Shown here one piece after another: positions 33,960 to 41,776 of a stretch of DNA of 42,606 nucleotides (positions within the stretch are counted from its first letter, which is position 1; every line of letters begins with the position of its first letter). This DNA is from JAZRGE01 sp045644025 (GTDB taxonomy: Bacteria > Bacillota > Clostridia > Oscillospirales > Acutalibacteraceae), in contig JAZRGE010000071.1 in the NCBI GenBank assembly GCA_045644025.1, forward strand, positions 1 to 42,606. Direction: 5' to 3'. The position numbers and the translations under genes were made by a program. The notes under the pieces were generated by a model. The model was not told where the DNA came from and searched no databases. It was given only the letters and a program-made list of their open reading frames with translations.

Positions 33960-34957
33960 TGGCAGGCAATTCCAATCAGAAGATCAAACTTCTGCGTATT
34001 TGGGATATTTTAAGGGATCATTCCGATGAAGAACACCCCATCTCTGCCGCCCAGATATGCAGCCATCTTGAGGCCTACGGCATATCCGCAGAACGCAAAG
34101 GTATCTACAGTGATATTGAAATCCTGCGCGATTACGGACTTGATATTATCAACACTCGTGCGCCCCACCCGGGATTTTTCCTGGCCGAGCGTGATTTTGA
34201 GATCCCTGAGATACAGCTTATGGCTGATGCCGTGCAAGCCGCCAATTTTATTACCCCTAAAAAAACAAGGCAACTGCTTAAAAAGCTTGAATCCAAACTT
34301 AGCCGCGAGCAATCTAAGGATATTCACCGCTCTGTTTATATAGACAACCGAAACAAGTGCGATAACGAAGAGATCTACTATAATATCGACGTTATCCACA
34401 AGGCAATACTTTTAGGCAAAAAGATTAAGCTTAACTACTGCCGTATCACCCTTCCCAAGGAAGGAAAGGCTGTAGAAAGTATAAAAGAGATGATTATAAG
34501 CCCCTATGCACTTACCTGGGCCAACGACAGGTATTATCTTGTGGGCAACAATTCCAAATATGATAATCTTATCCACCTTAGATTAGATCGAATGAAGCAA
34601 GCGATCATGCTGGATGAAAAAGCAAGGCACTTCTCGCAAGTGAGCGATTATAAAACCACCTTCGACGTTGCGGATTACACACGTAAATCATTTAATATGT
34701 TCGGCGGCAAGGAAGTTGTGCTTGATCTGCGATGCGATGATCATCTCGTGGATCAGATGTGCGATAAATTCGGAAAAGATATCTATATCCGCGATAGACG
34801 CGACGGTCGTTTCACCTTTAGTGCAAAGGTACTTTTAAGCGAAGGTCTTGTGGGATGGATACTTCAATTCGGCAATTCTGTTACGGTGCTCTCCCCTATA
34901 GAATTAGCCAAGACGGTTGCTGAAACAGCCAGGAAGACTGCGCAACAATATTGTTAA
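33959..34957 (+). CDS. WYL-domain transcriptional regulator
   Basis: A 332-residue regulator with an N-terminal winged-helix DNA-binding domain (about 10-70, PISAAQICSHLEAYG) and a WYL domain (about 150-250) that senses an effector; the WYL-type motif reads RYYLVG here. A C-terminal WCX-like extension follows. WYL proteins often respond to nucleic acid or small ligands and control defence, metabolism or SOS genes, but no such cluster is adjacent. Its ATG overlaps the upstream stop by one base (TAATG). The target is unknown, with the palindromes at its 3' end a possible site. Confidence 0.9.
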   Translation: MAGNSNQKIKLLRIWDILRDHSDEEHPISAAQICSHLEAYGISAERKGIYSDIEILRDYGLDIINTRAPHPGFFLAERDFEIPEIQLMADAVQAANFITPKKTRQLLKKLESKLSREQSKDIHRSVYIDNRNKCDNEEIYYNIDVIHKAILLGKKIKLNYCRITLPKEGKAVESIKEMIISPYALTWANDRYYLVGNNSKYDNLIHLRLDRMKQAIMLDEKARHFSQVSDYKTTFDVADYTRKSFNMFGGKEVVLDLRCDDHLVDQMCDKFGKDIYIRDRRDGRFTFSAKVLLSEGLVGWILQFGNSVTVLSPIELAKTVAETARKTAQQYC

Positions 34958-34961
34958 CAAT
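34944..34961. promoter_or_regulatory. Overlapping palindromes at the end of the WYL gene
   Basis: AACAATATTGTT (34944-34955) and ATTGTTAACAAT (34950-34961) are each perfect 12-base palindromes that share six bases. They lie across the WYL stop codon and about 55 bases before the -10 of the next gene, so they could be an operator. Low complexity makes chance possible. Confidence 0.3.
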
Positions 34962-35013
34962 TCGTTCTAAAAATAATGCTGTATTTTTTGCACGATGTAT
35001 GTTATATTATTTC

Positions 35014-35019
35014 TATAAT
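35014..35019 (+). promoter_or_regulatory. Possible -10 of the FKBP lipoprotein gene
   Basis: A perfect TATAAT lies 20 bases before the ATG. The nearest -35-like sequence TTGCAC (34988-34993) is 20 bases away, which is too far, so this call is weak. Confidence 0.35.
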
Positions 35020-35038
35020 GTTTTTGGAGGATGTTATT

Positions 35039-36010
35039 ATGACAAAAAAGATTATTGCCGCAGTTCTCTGCGCCATCGTTTGCTTTGGCCTTGTGGGCTG
35101 CAGTTCTTCGGGATATCTTAATCCCACCCAGGCCGCAAAGTATGTAACAAAGCTCGGTCAGTATAAGGGGCTTACTTGCGATCTCACAACAAAGGACAAC
35201 AAGGCTTCCGTGGAAGAGACTCTTACTTCCACTGCCAGCAGCACCGAAAAGATCACTGATAGAGCAGTTGCTAAAGGCGACATTGTTAATATTGATTATG
35301 AAGGTGTTCGCCTTGATACCAATGTTGTGTTTGCAGGCGGTACCGCTGCAGGCCAAGATCTTGAAATCGGATCCGGCAAATTCATTGCCGGCTTTGAAGA
35401 TGGCCTTGTGGGCGTAAAACCCGGCGAAACTGTTAAGCTTAAACTTAAGTTCCCCAAGGATTATTCCGCCAACAAGAGCCTTGCCGATAAGGATGTTGAG
35501 TTCACTGTTACTGTGAACCATATTGTTGGCTATTCCGAGGAAGATATTAAGCGCAGTGAAGATTCCGTTGCCGCTTCTATTCTTCTTCAGAACATTCTTA
35601 CCAACACCACCTTCACCACCAAGATGCCCTCTTCCATCATTAAATCCAGGGCAAACGAGCTCACAAACCAGATCAAGAGTGCTGCAGCTACTGCAGGCAT
35701 GTCTCTCACCGATTATCTTTCTAAATATTACTCTATGACAGAAGCTCAGCTCAACGATCAGGCCATCTCCTATGCCACCACCAACGTGAAGCAGGAGATC
35801 ATTCTTATGGCCATTGCCAACGATGCAGGCATCACCGTGAGCGAAGATGAATACACCGCCGAAATTGCAAAGCAGGCCAAAAAATTCGGCTACGAAGGCA
35901 GAGAAGAAGCTTTCATCGAAGCCTACGGCGGCAAGGACAACGTCCGCAACACCATCTTCCTTAACAAGGTTACCGATTATCTTATCGCTAACTCCGAAAT
36001 TAAGAGATAA
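35039..36010 (+). CDS. Extracytoplasmic FKBP/trigger-factor-like lipoprotein
   Basis: A 323-residue lipoprotein with signal peptide and lipobox LVGC (acylated C21), an FKBP-type peptidyl-prolyl isomerase domain (about 75-165; KGDIVNIDYEG, AGFEDGLVGVKPGE) and a helical C-terminal arm (about 175-320) like the trigger-factor C domain. It most likely assists folding of secreted proteins outside the membrane, which is inferred from the domain order. The ATG at 35039 follows TTGGAGG by eight bases; the open frame extends upstream without a site. A membrane protein gene follows after 19 bases. Confidence 0.88.
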   Translation: MTKKIIAAVLCAIVCFGLVGCSSSGYLNPTQAAKYVTKLGQYKGLTCDLTTKDNKASVEETLTSTASSTEKITDRAVAKGDIVNIDYEGVRLDTNVVFAGGTAAGQDLEIGSGKFIAGFEDGLVGVKPGETVKLKLKFPKDYSANKSLADKDVEFTVTVNHIVGYSEEDIKRSEDSVAASILLQNILTNTTFTTKMPSSIIKSRANELTNQIKSAAATAGMSLTDYLSKYYSMTEAQLNDQAISYATTNVKQEIILMAIANDAGITVSEDEYTAEIAKQAKKFGYEGREEAFIEAYGGKDNVRNTIFLNKVTDYLIANSEIKR

Positions 36011-36029
36011 CCGACTGGGGGTCGTTTAT

Positions 36030-36632
36030 ATGGCAGCAAGAAGAGCCGGCTCTCTGTGGCGTGGTATAATTGTTGCGCTGGGATGCATCTCGGCCGTTTG
36101 GATGATATTTGTAAACGGTGAAACCATTGCATCCTACATAAAATCATTTGCCGCCAACGGCTATGATTTCTTTGAATTCTTTTTCAGCGAAAGGCTTGTT
36201 GCATTTGCTTCTCTCTTTTTGGGAGTATCATTCTTTGCAATAATCATCCGAGATCTTTGGGCACTAAGGAAGCCGCTTTTGTGGATAACATTAGCTTTCT
36301 CCGTGATTTGCTTTGTCTCGGTTGCCGTTGATCTTTTTGTTAGTCCTGTGCCTTTATCGGGTTCCAACTCCTACATCGTGCTGTTCAAATTCATCACGAT
36401 TATGCTTTTGATGATTGCATATTCTGTTTTTTCCGTTGTGGGAATCAACGCAAAAAGATATCAGCCTTTTGCATTTTATTTCGGCGTATTTTGCGCTCTG
36501 CTTGTTTTTGTTTATAACATTGTGATAATCCTCGGCAACAACTCAAAGCCCGAATTCAGCGAATTTATCCCCTACCTCACAGTATTTGCTGCCAACTTCT
36601 TTATCTTTAAGTGCAGCCTTTACGAAAGATAA
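36030..36632 (+). CDS. Hypothetical membrane protein, about six helices
   Basis: A 200-residue protein not assigned to a family. Hydrophobic segments occur at about 12-28, 55-72, 80-101, 110-134, 142-163 and 178-194. The N-terminus is basic (MAARRAGSLWRG). It has no visible catalytic motif. The ATG at 36030 is preceded by GGGGGT, and the frame continues upstream only as an artefact inside the lipoprotein gene. It is 19 bases after that gene and before a strong terminator, so the two form a pair; a joint role is not established. Confidence 0.8.
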   Translation: MAARRAGSLWRGIIVALGCISAVWMIFVNGETIASYIKSFAANGYDFFEFFFSERLVAFASLFLGVSFFAIIIRDLWALRKPLLWITLAFSVICFVSVAVDLFVSPVPLSGSNSYIVLFKFITIMLLMIAYSVFSVVGINAKRYQPFAFYFGVFCALLVFVYNIVIILGNNSKPEFSEFIPYLTVFAANFFIFKCSLYER

Positions 36633-36650
36633 AAATAAGCATAAAAAAAA

Positions 36651-36676
36651 GCCCGTTGCAATGCAACGGGCTTTTT
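36651..36676. terminator. Bidirectional terminator between the membrane protein gene and rex
   Basis: GCCCGTTGC (36651-36659) pairs with GCAACGGGC (36663-36671) around a three-base loop, with A runs before and T runs after, so it works on both strands between convergent genes. Confidence 0.9.
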
Positions 36677-36683
36677 AATATAT

Positions 36684-37310
36684 TCATTCCATACTCATTT
36701 TAGCGCATAGTGCAGAGAGTGAATCATTCAGCACAACGTCGTTAACAGCCACGCCCGGCTTTTCGGGAAGCTCGCAACCGCTGAAGTTCCAGAACCCCTT
36801 CACTCCGAGAGATACAAGCTGTTCATAAAGCGAAACGGCTTCTTCCGGCGGAATACAAAGGATAGCCATTTGGGGGAAATTTTCGCGGCAAAATTCATCC
36901 AGGCCATCAATATGGCGAACAGGCATTCCTTTAAGCACCTGGCCAATCATAGATTCCTTCTTTTCGAATATACCGATTATTCTGAAGCCGTGCTCATAAA
37001 ATTGGATATTGGAAAGAATAGAGCGGCCGAGATTACCGGTGCCTATCACAATGGCGCGATAGTGATTATCCACACCGATTATACGGCCCAGATCGTGGCA
37101 AACCTGCGCAACGTTGTAGCCATAGCCTTGCTGGCCAAATGATCCAAAAGAACTAAAATCCTGCCGCACTTGGCTGGCTGTTGCGCCAAGCATTGCTGCC
37201 AACTGAGTTGAAGATATTTTGTTTACCTTTTTCTCTTTAAGCCGGCAAAAAATGCGGTAGTATCGCGGCAAACGCGATAAAGTTGCTTCGGGGATATAAG
37301 ATCTATCCAA
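36684..37310 (-). CDS. rex: Redox-sensing transcriptional repressor Rex
   Basis: Rex represses fermentation and respiration genes until the NADH/NAD+ ratio rises. The 208-residue protein has an N-terminal winged helix (about 1-80; LPRYYRIF and SSTQLAAMLGATASQVRQDF) and a Rossmann domain with GTGNLG at 90-95. The TTG at 37310 is preferred because AGGAG lies eight bases upstream; the GTG at 37319 overlaps that site. It is 13 bases after icd in an acn-icd-rex operon. No Rex operator of the TTGTGA-type pair was found in the window. Confidence 0.95.
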   Translation of the reverse strand: MDRSYIPEATLSRLPRYYRIFCRLKEKKVNKISSTQLAAMLGATASQVRQDFSSFGSFGQQGYGYNVAQVCHDLGRIIGVDNHYRAIVIGTGNLGRSILSNIQFYEHGFRIIGIFEKKESMIGQVLKGMPVRHIDGLDEFCRENFPQMAILCIPPEEAVSLYEQLVSLGVKGFWNFSGCELPEKPGVAVNDVVLNDSLSALCAKMSME

Positions 37311-37323
37311 GATCTTCACTCCT

Positions 37324-38487
37324 TTAGGCGAGTTTCTGAACAGTTTCCATCACGTAGTTGCCAAACTCTTCGCAGGTGCAACCTGTGTCGCGGCCTGTGA
37401 TAGTGAGTTTCTTCTCTTCATACAAACAAATATCAAGAGCTTTGGAGAGAAGATCGGATTCATTCTGCTTGCCGATATGAGAGAGAAGCATTGCTGCAGC
37501 ACGGAGCATAGAGCAAGGATCTGCATATTTGCCTCTGCCTTCGGCAATCATTCTGGGAGCAGAGCCGTGGATAGCCTCGAACATTGCATACTTCTTGCCG
37601 ATGTTTGCGCTGCCGGCTGTGCCAACACCGCCCTGGAACTCAGCAGCTTCATCGGTGATGATATCGCCGTAGAGATTAGGAAGAACAAAAACCTTAAAAT
37701 CTCTCCTGCGCTTTTCATCGATAAGCTTAGCGGTGGTAATATCAATATACCAATCGTCGGTGGTGATTTCGGGATACTCCTTGCCGATCTCCTGGCAAAG
37801 CTTTAAGAACTTACCGTCGGTTGTCTTAATAACGTTGGCCTTGGTGATAATAGAAACTCTGTCCTTACCATTGGCACGTGCGTATTCATAAGCAAGACGT
37901 GCGATTCTTTCGCAGCCTTCGGTTGTTGTGACGGTGAAATCGATAGCGAGATCATCGCTCACGTTGATACCCTGAGAGCCTACGGCATAGCCACCCTCGG
38001 TGTTCTCACGGAAGAAAGTCCAATCGATTCCCTGCTCAGGAACGCGAACGGGCCTTAAGTTGGCAAAAAGATCAAGTTCCTTTCTCATTGCCACGTTGGC
38101 GCTTTCAATATTGGGCCAGGGATCTCCTGCTCTGGGAGTGGTGGTAGGTCCCTTAAGAATCACGTGGCAGGCTTTAAGTTCGTCCAGAACATCATCAGGA
38201 ATAGCCTTTCCTGCAGCTACGCGGTTTTCAATAGTAAGGCCATCGATAACCTTAAATTCTATCTTACCTGCTTCTACATCCTTTTTAAGCAGGAACTCAA
38301 GCACCCTGGCGGATTCCTTGGTGATAATAGGGCCAATGCCATCACCGCCGCAAACGCCAATTATGAGCTTATCAAGATTTTTATAATCCACAAAATCTTT
38401 ATCGGCCTTAATCCTTTCGGCACGGGCCTGCTGAGCACGGATAAGCTGCTCAAATTTTTCTACTGCTGCTTTAATATTCTGTTCCAT
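37324..38487 (-). CDS. icd: Isocitrate dehydrogenase
   Basis: Oxidises isocitrate to 2-oxoglutarate. The 387-residue protein belongs to the isocitrate/isopropylmalate dehydrogenase family. The substrate loop S129-x-N131-x-x-x-R135 (SANVAMR) marks it as isocitrate-type rather than isopropylmalate-type. The metal region is NLYGDIITDEAAE, and the coenzyme loop is HGSAPRM, which does not clearly tell NAD from NADP. About 39 residues precede the usual start of the Rossmann fold, longer than many homologues. It lies 12 bases after aconitase and 13 before rex. Confidence 0.93.
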   Translation of the reverse strand: MEQNIKAAVEKFEQLIRAQQARAERIKADKDFVDYKNLDKLIIGVCGGDGIGPIITKESARVLEFLLKKDVEAGKIEFKVIDGLTIENRVAAGKAIPDDVLDELKACHVILKGPTTTPRAGDPWPNIESANVAMRKELDLFANLRPVRVPEQGIDWTFFRENTEGGYAVGSQGINVSDDLAIDFTVTTTEGCERIARLAYEYARANGKDRVSIITKANVIKTTDGKFLKLCQEIGKEYPEITTDDWYIDITTAKLIDEKRRRDFKVFVLPNLYGDIITDEAAEFQGGVGTAGSANIGKKYAMFEAIHGSAPRMIAEGRGKYADPCSMLRAAAMLLSHIGKQNESDLLSKALDICLYEEKKLTITGRDTGCTCEEFGNYVMETVQKLA

Positions 38488-38499
38488 ATTTCTGCTCCT

Positions 38500-40434
38500 T
38501 TAGTTGGAAGATTTGGTGAAATTGAGAAGACCGCCTGCAAGCATAATGCCCACAGATCTGCCCGAAAGGGAGGAAACCAATTTATATTCCTTTCCCTTAG
38601 TGATATTAACAAGCTTAATCTCCTTTCCCTCAGCCACAGCATCGCGGATATCGGGAAGAGAGAGCATATCGCCCTGGTCGATAGTATCATAATCGGCAGG
38701 ATCGGCAAAGGTGAGAGGCAGAATACCTGCATTCACAAGGTTGGCGCTATGAATCCTTGCAAAAGATTTTGCAACCACAGCCTTTATTCCGAGATAAAGC
38801 GGAACAAGCGCTGCGTGCTCTCTGGAAGAACCCTGGCCATAGTTCTCACCGCCAACGATTATACCTTTACCTGCTCTTCTGCAGTTCTCCGGGAAGTTTT
38901 CATCACATCTGGTGAAGCAGAAATTTGAAAGATAAGGAATGTTGGAACGGAAAGGAAGAATCTTTGCGCCTGCAGGCATAATATGGTCGGTGGTGATATT
39001 ATCGCCAACCTTAAGCACTGCTTCGGCAGTTATTGTTTCGTAAAGGGGCTCGCAGGTGGGGAAAGGCTTAATATTGGGGCCACGAAGAATCTCAACCTTG
39101 GCCGCATCTTCCACAGAAGCGGGAGCATCCACCAAATTATCGTTGATAAGGAACTTTTCGGGAAGCTTAACTCCACCGATATTCACATCCAGCTCGGTGG
39201 GATCGGTGAAATATCCGGTGAGTGCGCTGGCTGCAGCTGTTTCGGGGCTCACGAGATATATCTGGCCATCGGCTGTGCCGGATCGACCTTCAAAGTTTCT
39301 GTTAAATGTTCGAAGCGAAATGCCCTTGGAATTGGGAGCCTGGCCCATACCGATGCAGGGGCCGCAAGCACATTCGAGAACTCTGGCGCCTGCTGCGATA
39401 ATTGTGGAAAGAGCACCGCAATCGGCCAACATATTAAGAACCTGCTTAGAGCCGGGAGCAATAGCCACGCTCACATCGGGGTGAACTGTCTTGCCCTCAA
39501 ATATTTTGGCAACCTTAAGCATATCATAGAGCGAAGAGTTGGTGCAGCTGCCGATAAGCACCTGATCAACCTTGATCTTGCCGATTTCCTTAACAGATTT
39601 CACATTATCGGGCATATGAGGAGCTGCTGCCAGAGGCTCAAGCTTAGAAAGATCGATATTAATGATCTTATCGTATTCAGCATCGGCATCGGAAGAAAGC
39701 TCAACAAAATCTTCTTCCCTGCCCTGTGCCTTAAGGAACTTGCGAGTGATATCATCGGAGGGGAAAATAGATGTGGTAGCACCAAGCTCGGCGCCCATGT
39801 TGGTGATAGTGGCTCGCTCGGGCACCGAAAGAGTTTTAACACCTTCTCCGCCATATTCCACAATAGCACCAACGCCACCCTTAACGCTAAGCACGCGCAG
39901 CACTTCAAGGATAACATCCTTTGCGGCCACAAAGGGACGAAGCTCACCGGTGAGCTCAACCTTAATCATTTTAGGATAAGGGATATAATATGTGCCGCCA
40001 CCCATAGCCACGGCAACATCAAGGCCACCTGCACCGATAGCAAGCATACCGATACCGCCGCCTGTGGGGGTGTGGGAATCGGAGCCGATAAGAGTCTTGC
40101 CTGGGATACCGAATCTTTCCAAATGTACCTGGTGGCAGATTCCGTTGCCGGGGCGGGAATAATAAATACCGTGCTTTTTGCAGATAGACTTGATAAAACG
40201 ATGATCATCGGCATTTTCAAAGCCGGTCTGCAATGTGTTGTGATCTATATAAGCAACAGAACGCTCGGTCTTAACTCTATCTACACCCATGGCTTCGAAT
40301 TCAAGATAAGCCATTGTGCCGGTGGCATCCTGAGTGAGAGTCTGGTCTATTCTAAGGCCAACATCGCAACCGGGCTTCATCTCACCATCAACAAGGTGTG
40401 CTTTAATAATTTTTTGTGCAATTGTATAACCCAT
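38500..40434 (-). CDS. acn: Aconitate hydratase
   Basis: Isomerises citrate to isocitrate with a [4Fe-4S] cluster. The 644-residue protein has the cluster cysteines C297 (GSCTNS), C357 and C360 (CACGPC), the substrate-binding IGSDSHTPTGGGIGM (116-130), and a C-terminal swivel domain with YGQGSSREHAAL. The length matches the short bacterial aconitase group and not the 850-900-residue AcnA/B. It is the first gene of acn-icd-rex, so citrate-to-2-oxoglutarate steps are co-expressed, probably for glutamate synthesis. No citrate synthase is in the window. Confidence 0.95.
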   Translation of the reverse strand: MGYTIAQKIIKAHLVDGEMKPGCDVGLRIDQTLTQDATGTMAYLEFEAMGVDRVKTERSVAYIDHNTLQTGFENADDHRFIKSICKKHGIYYSRPGNGICHQVHLERFGIPGKTLIGSDSHTPTGGGIGMLAIGAGGLDVAVAMGGGTYYIPYPKMIKVELTGELRPFVAAKDVILEVLRVLSVKGGVGAIVEYGGEGVKTLSVPERATITNMGAELGATTSIFPSDDITRKFLKAQGREEDFVELSSDADAEYDKIINIDLSKLEPLAAAPHMPDNVKSVKEIGKIKVDQVLIGSCTNSSLYDMLKVAKIFEGKTVHPDVSVAIAPGSKQVLNMLADCGALSTIIAAGARVLECACGPCIGMGQAPNSKGISLRTFNRNFEGRSGTADGQIYLVSPETAAASALTGYFTDPTELDVNIGGVKLPEKFLINDNLVDAPASVEDAAKVEILRGPNIKPFPTCEPLYETITAEAVLKVGDNITTDHIMPAGAKILPFRSNIPYLSNFCFTRCDENFPENCRRAGKGIIVGGENYGQGSSREHAALVPLYLGIKAVVAKSFARIHSANLVNAGILPLTFADPADYDTIDQGDMLSLPDIRDAVAEGKEIKLVNITKGKEYKLVSSLSGRSVGIMLAGGLLNFTKSSN

Positions 40435-40468
40435 AATTCAAAGAAATTCCTTTCTGATTTATCAATTT

Positions 40469-40497
40469 ATTATCTTATAATTTGCAGCTTTTGTCAA
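40469..40497 (-). promoter_or_regulatory. Promoter of acn-icd-rex
   Basis: On minus, TTGACA (40497-40492) and GATAAT (40474-40469) are 17 bases apart, 35 bases before the acn ATG. A short ATTAT-CTT-ATAAT repeat overlaps the -10. Confidence 0.6.
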
Positions 40498-40538
40498 GTA
40501 TAGCGGCAAGTTATTTCCCTATTTTTCTACAAAAAAGA

Positions 40539-40568
40539 TTGAAATCATATATATTGTTGTGATACAAT
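40539..40568 (+). promoter_or_regulatory. Promoter of the NlpC/P60-type lipoprotein gene
   Basis: TTGAAA (40539-40544) and TACAAT (40563-40568) are 18 bases apart, 31 bases before the ATG, divergent from the acn promoter. Confidence 0.5.
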
Positions 40569-40599
40569 GATATTCGATATTTTTCTTGGAGTTGTAACA

Positions 40600-41739
40600 A
40601 TGCGTTTTATTTACAAAAAAGTTCTATGTTTTGCTTTAGCAGCCGCACTATGCCTTTCGCTTAGTGGTTGCTTCAGTGCAGATAATCTGGCATCCGATAA
40701 TTCTTCCACATTGCCCGGCGATCCGATCAATCTCTACACAAGCCGTGATGTTAATCGCTTTATTAAAGATGATGCAAGCGGCAGAATTGTGGTGGATCAA
40801 TACGGTCAGCCCGTAGCAGATTGCTCTGTGGATGTGGACGGCAACATTCTGCTTAATGGCAGAGTTATTGTGAAGAGCGACAGCGCCGAGCGCTACTTTT
40901 TGCCGCGCCTAATGCTTGTTGGCGACACAACATTCGATATTGTTGCAGGCATTGAGTTCCTGCCCGAAGTGGTATTCTTTCCCGAGGATACTGCCTGCAA
41001 GGAAATTAAGGTTGAAGTTGTAGACGGCGAATACACCACCAACGAAAAAGGCAACGTGGTATTCACCAACGCCGGAATCGCAACATGCAAGATAATTTCT
41101 GTTGCCAACAACGAGCTTATAGATACATGCACCGTCACGGTCTATGCCTCGCCGGAAGAGCTTCCTAAATACGAAAACATCAAGGAGTTTGGCACAAACT
41201 ATCTTGGCACTGTTTTTGATATCGATGAAGATATCTATCTTGATTGGGTAAATCTCCATCTCGGCAGCTCTTATTATCTTGGCACCGAATACGATGGCAA
41301 CGATGCCCGCCGCCCCAACGGCGATACACCCGAGGGCAAAAAGCCCGGAATGAATTGCACCGGCTTTGTTTGGCATCTGCTTTCCTACACTGCAGGTATG
41401 TCCCATTCCGAAGGAGCCACCATTCCCGGAATGACAGGCTGGTACAATATGTACACAACCTACGATGTGAAAAGATACGTCTTCCAAAGCAAGGAAGATA
41501 TGCTGGCTTCAGGCAAGCTGGAAAAAGGCGATATAATCTGGATATGGGATCAGAACGGTGAAAACAGCCGAAGCGATACCCACCACATCGGAGTTTATGT
41601 TGGAGATGGATATACAGATATTTTCTGGCACTCGCTCAATGGCGCCGATTTCGGCTACCCAATGGATGGAAATATGATCACCCATATCGGTAGTATTGCA
41701 CAGCCTTCCAGATACGTTGTCTTAGACATGTATAAATAA
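40600..41739 (+). CDS. Lipoprotein with C-terminal NlpC/P60-like cysteine peptidase domain
   Basis: A 379-residue exported lipoprotein (lipobox LSGC, acylated C24). The middle (about 85-200) looks like immunoglobulin-type beta strands. The C-terminal domain (about 235-379) has the peptidase pattern: C253 in GMNCTGFVW, H328/H329 in HHIGVYVG, and H344 in FWHS as a possible third residue. NlpC/P60 enzymes cut peptidoglycan stem peptides, which would make this a wall hydrolase; the substrate is inferred. The ATG at 40600 follows TTGGAG by about nine bases. It is a single-gene unit ending in a strong terminator. Confidence 0.85.
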   Translation: MRFIYKKVLCFALAAALCLSLSGCFSADNLASDNSSTLPGDPINLYTSRDVNRFIKDDASGRIVVDQYGQPVADCSVDVDGNILLNGRVIVKSDSAERYFLPRLMLVGDTTFDIVAGIEFLPEVVFFPEDTACKEIKVEVVDGEYTTNEKGNVVFTNAGIATCKIISVANNELIDTCTVTVYASPEELPKYENIKEFGTNYLGTVFDIDEDIYLDWVNLHLGSSYYLGTEYDGNDARRPNGDTPEGKKPGMNCTGFVWHLLSYTAGMSHSEGATIPGMTGWYNMYTTYDVKRYVFQSKEDMLASGKLEKGDIIWIWDQNGENSRSDTHHIGVYVGDGYTDIFWHSLNGADFGYPMDGNMITHIGSIAQPSRYVVLDMYK

Positions 41740-41752
41740 CGCAAAACAAAAA

Positions 41753-41776
41753 GCCCGTCGACGACGGGCTTTTTTT
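41753..41776. terminator. Bidirectional terminator between the NlpC/P60 gene and dnaJ
   Basis: GCCCGTC (41753-41759) pairs with GACGGGC (41763-41769) around GAC, with A and T runs on either side. The dnaJ stop codon (41777-41775) lies in the T run. Confidence 0.9.

Noticed and set aside
38983..40503. A 506-codon open frame antisense to acn
   Set aside because: Same artefact; the sense aconitase has all cluster cysteines and a good promoter.
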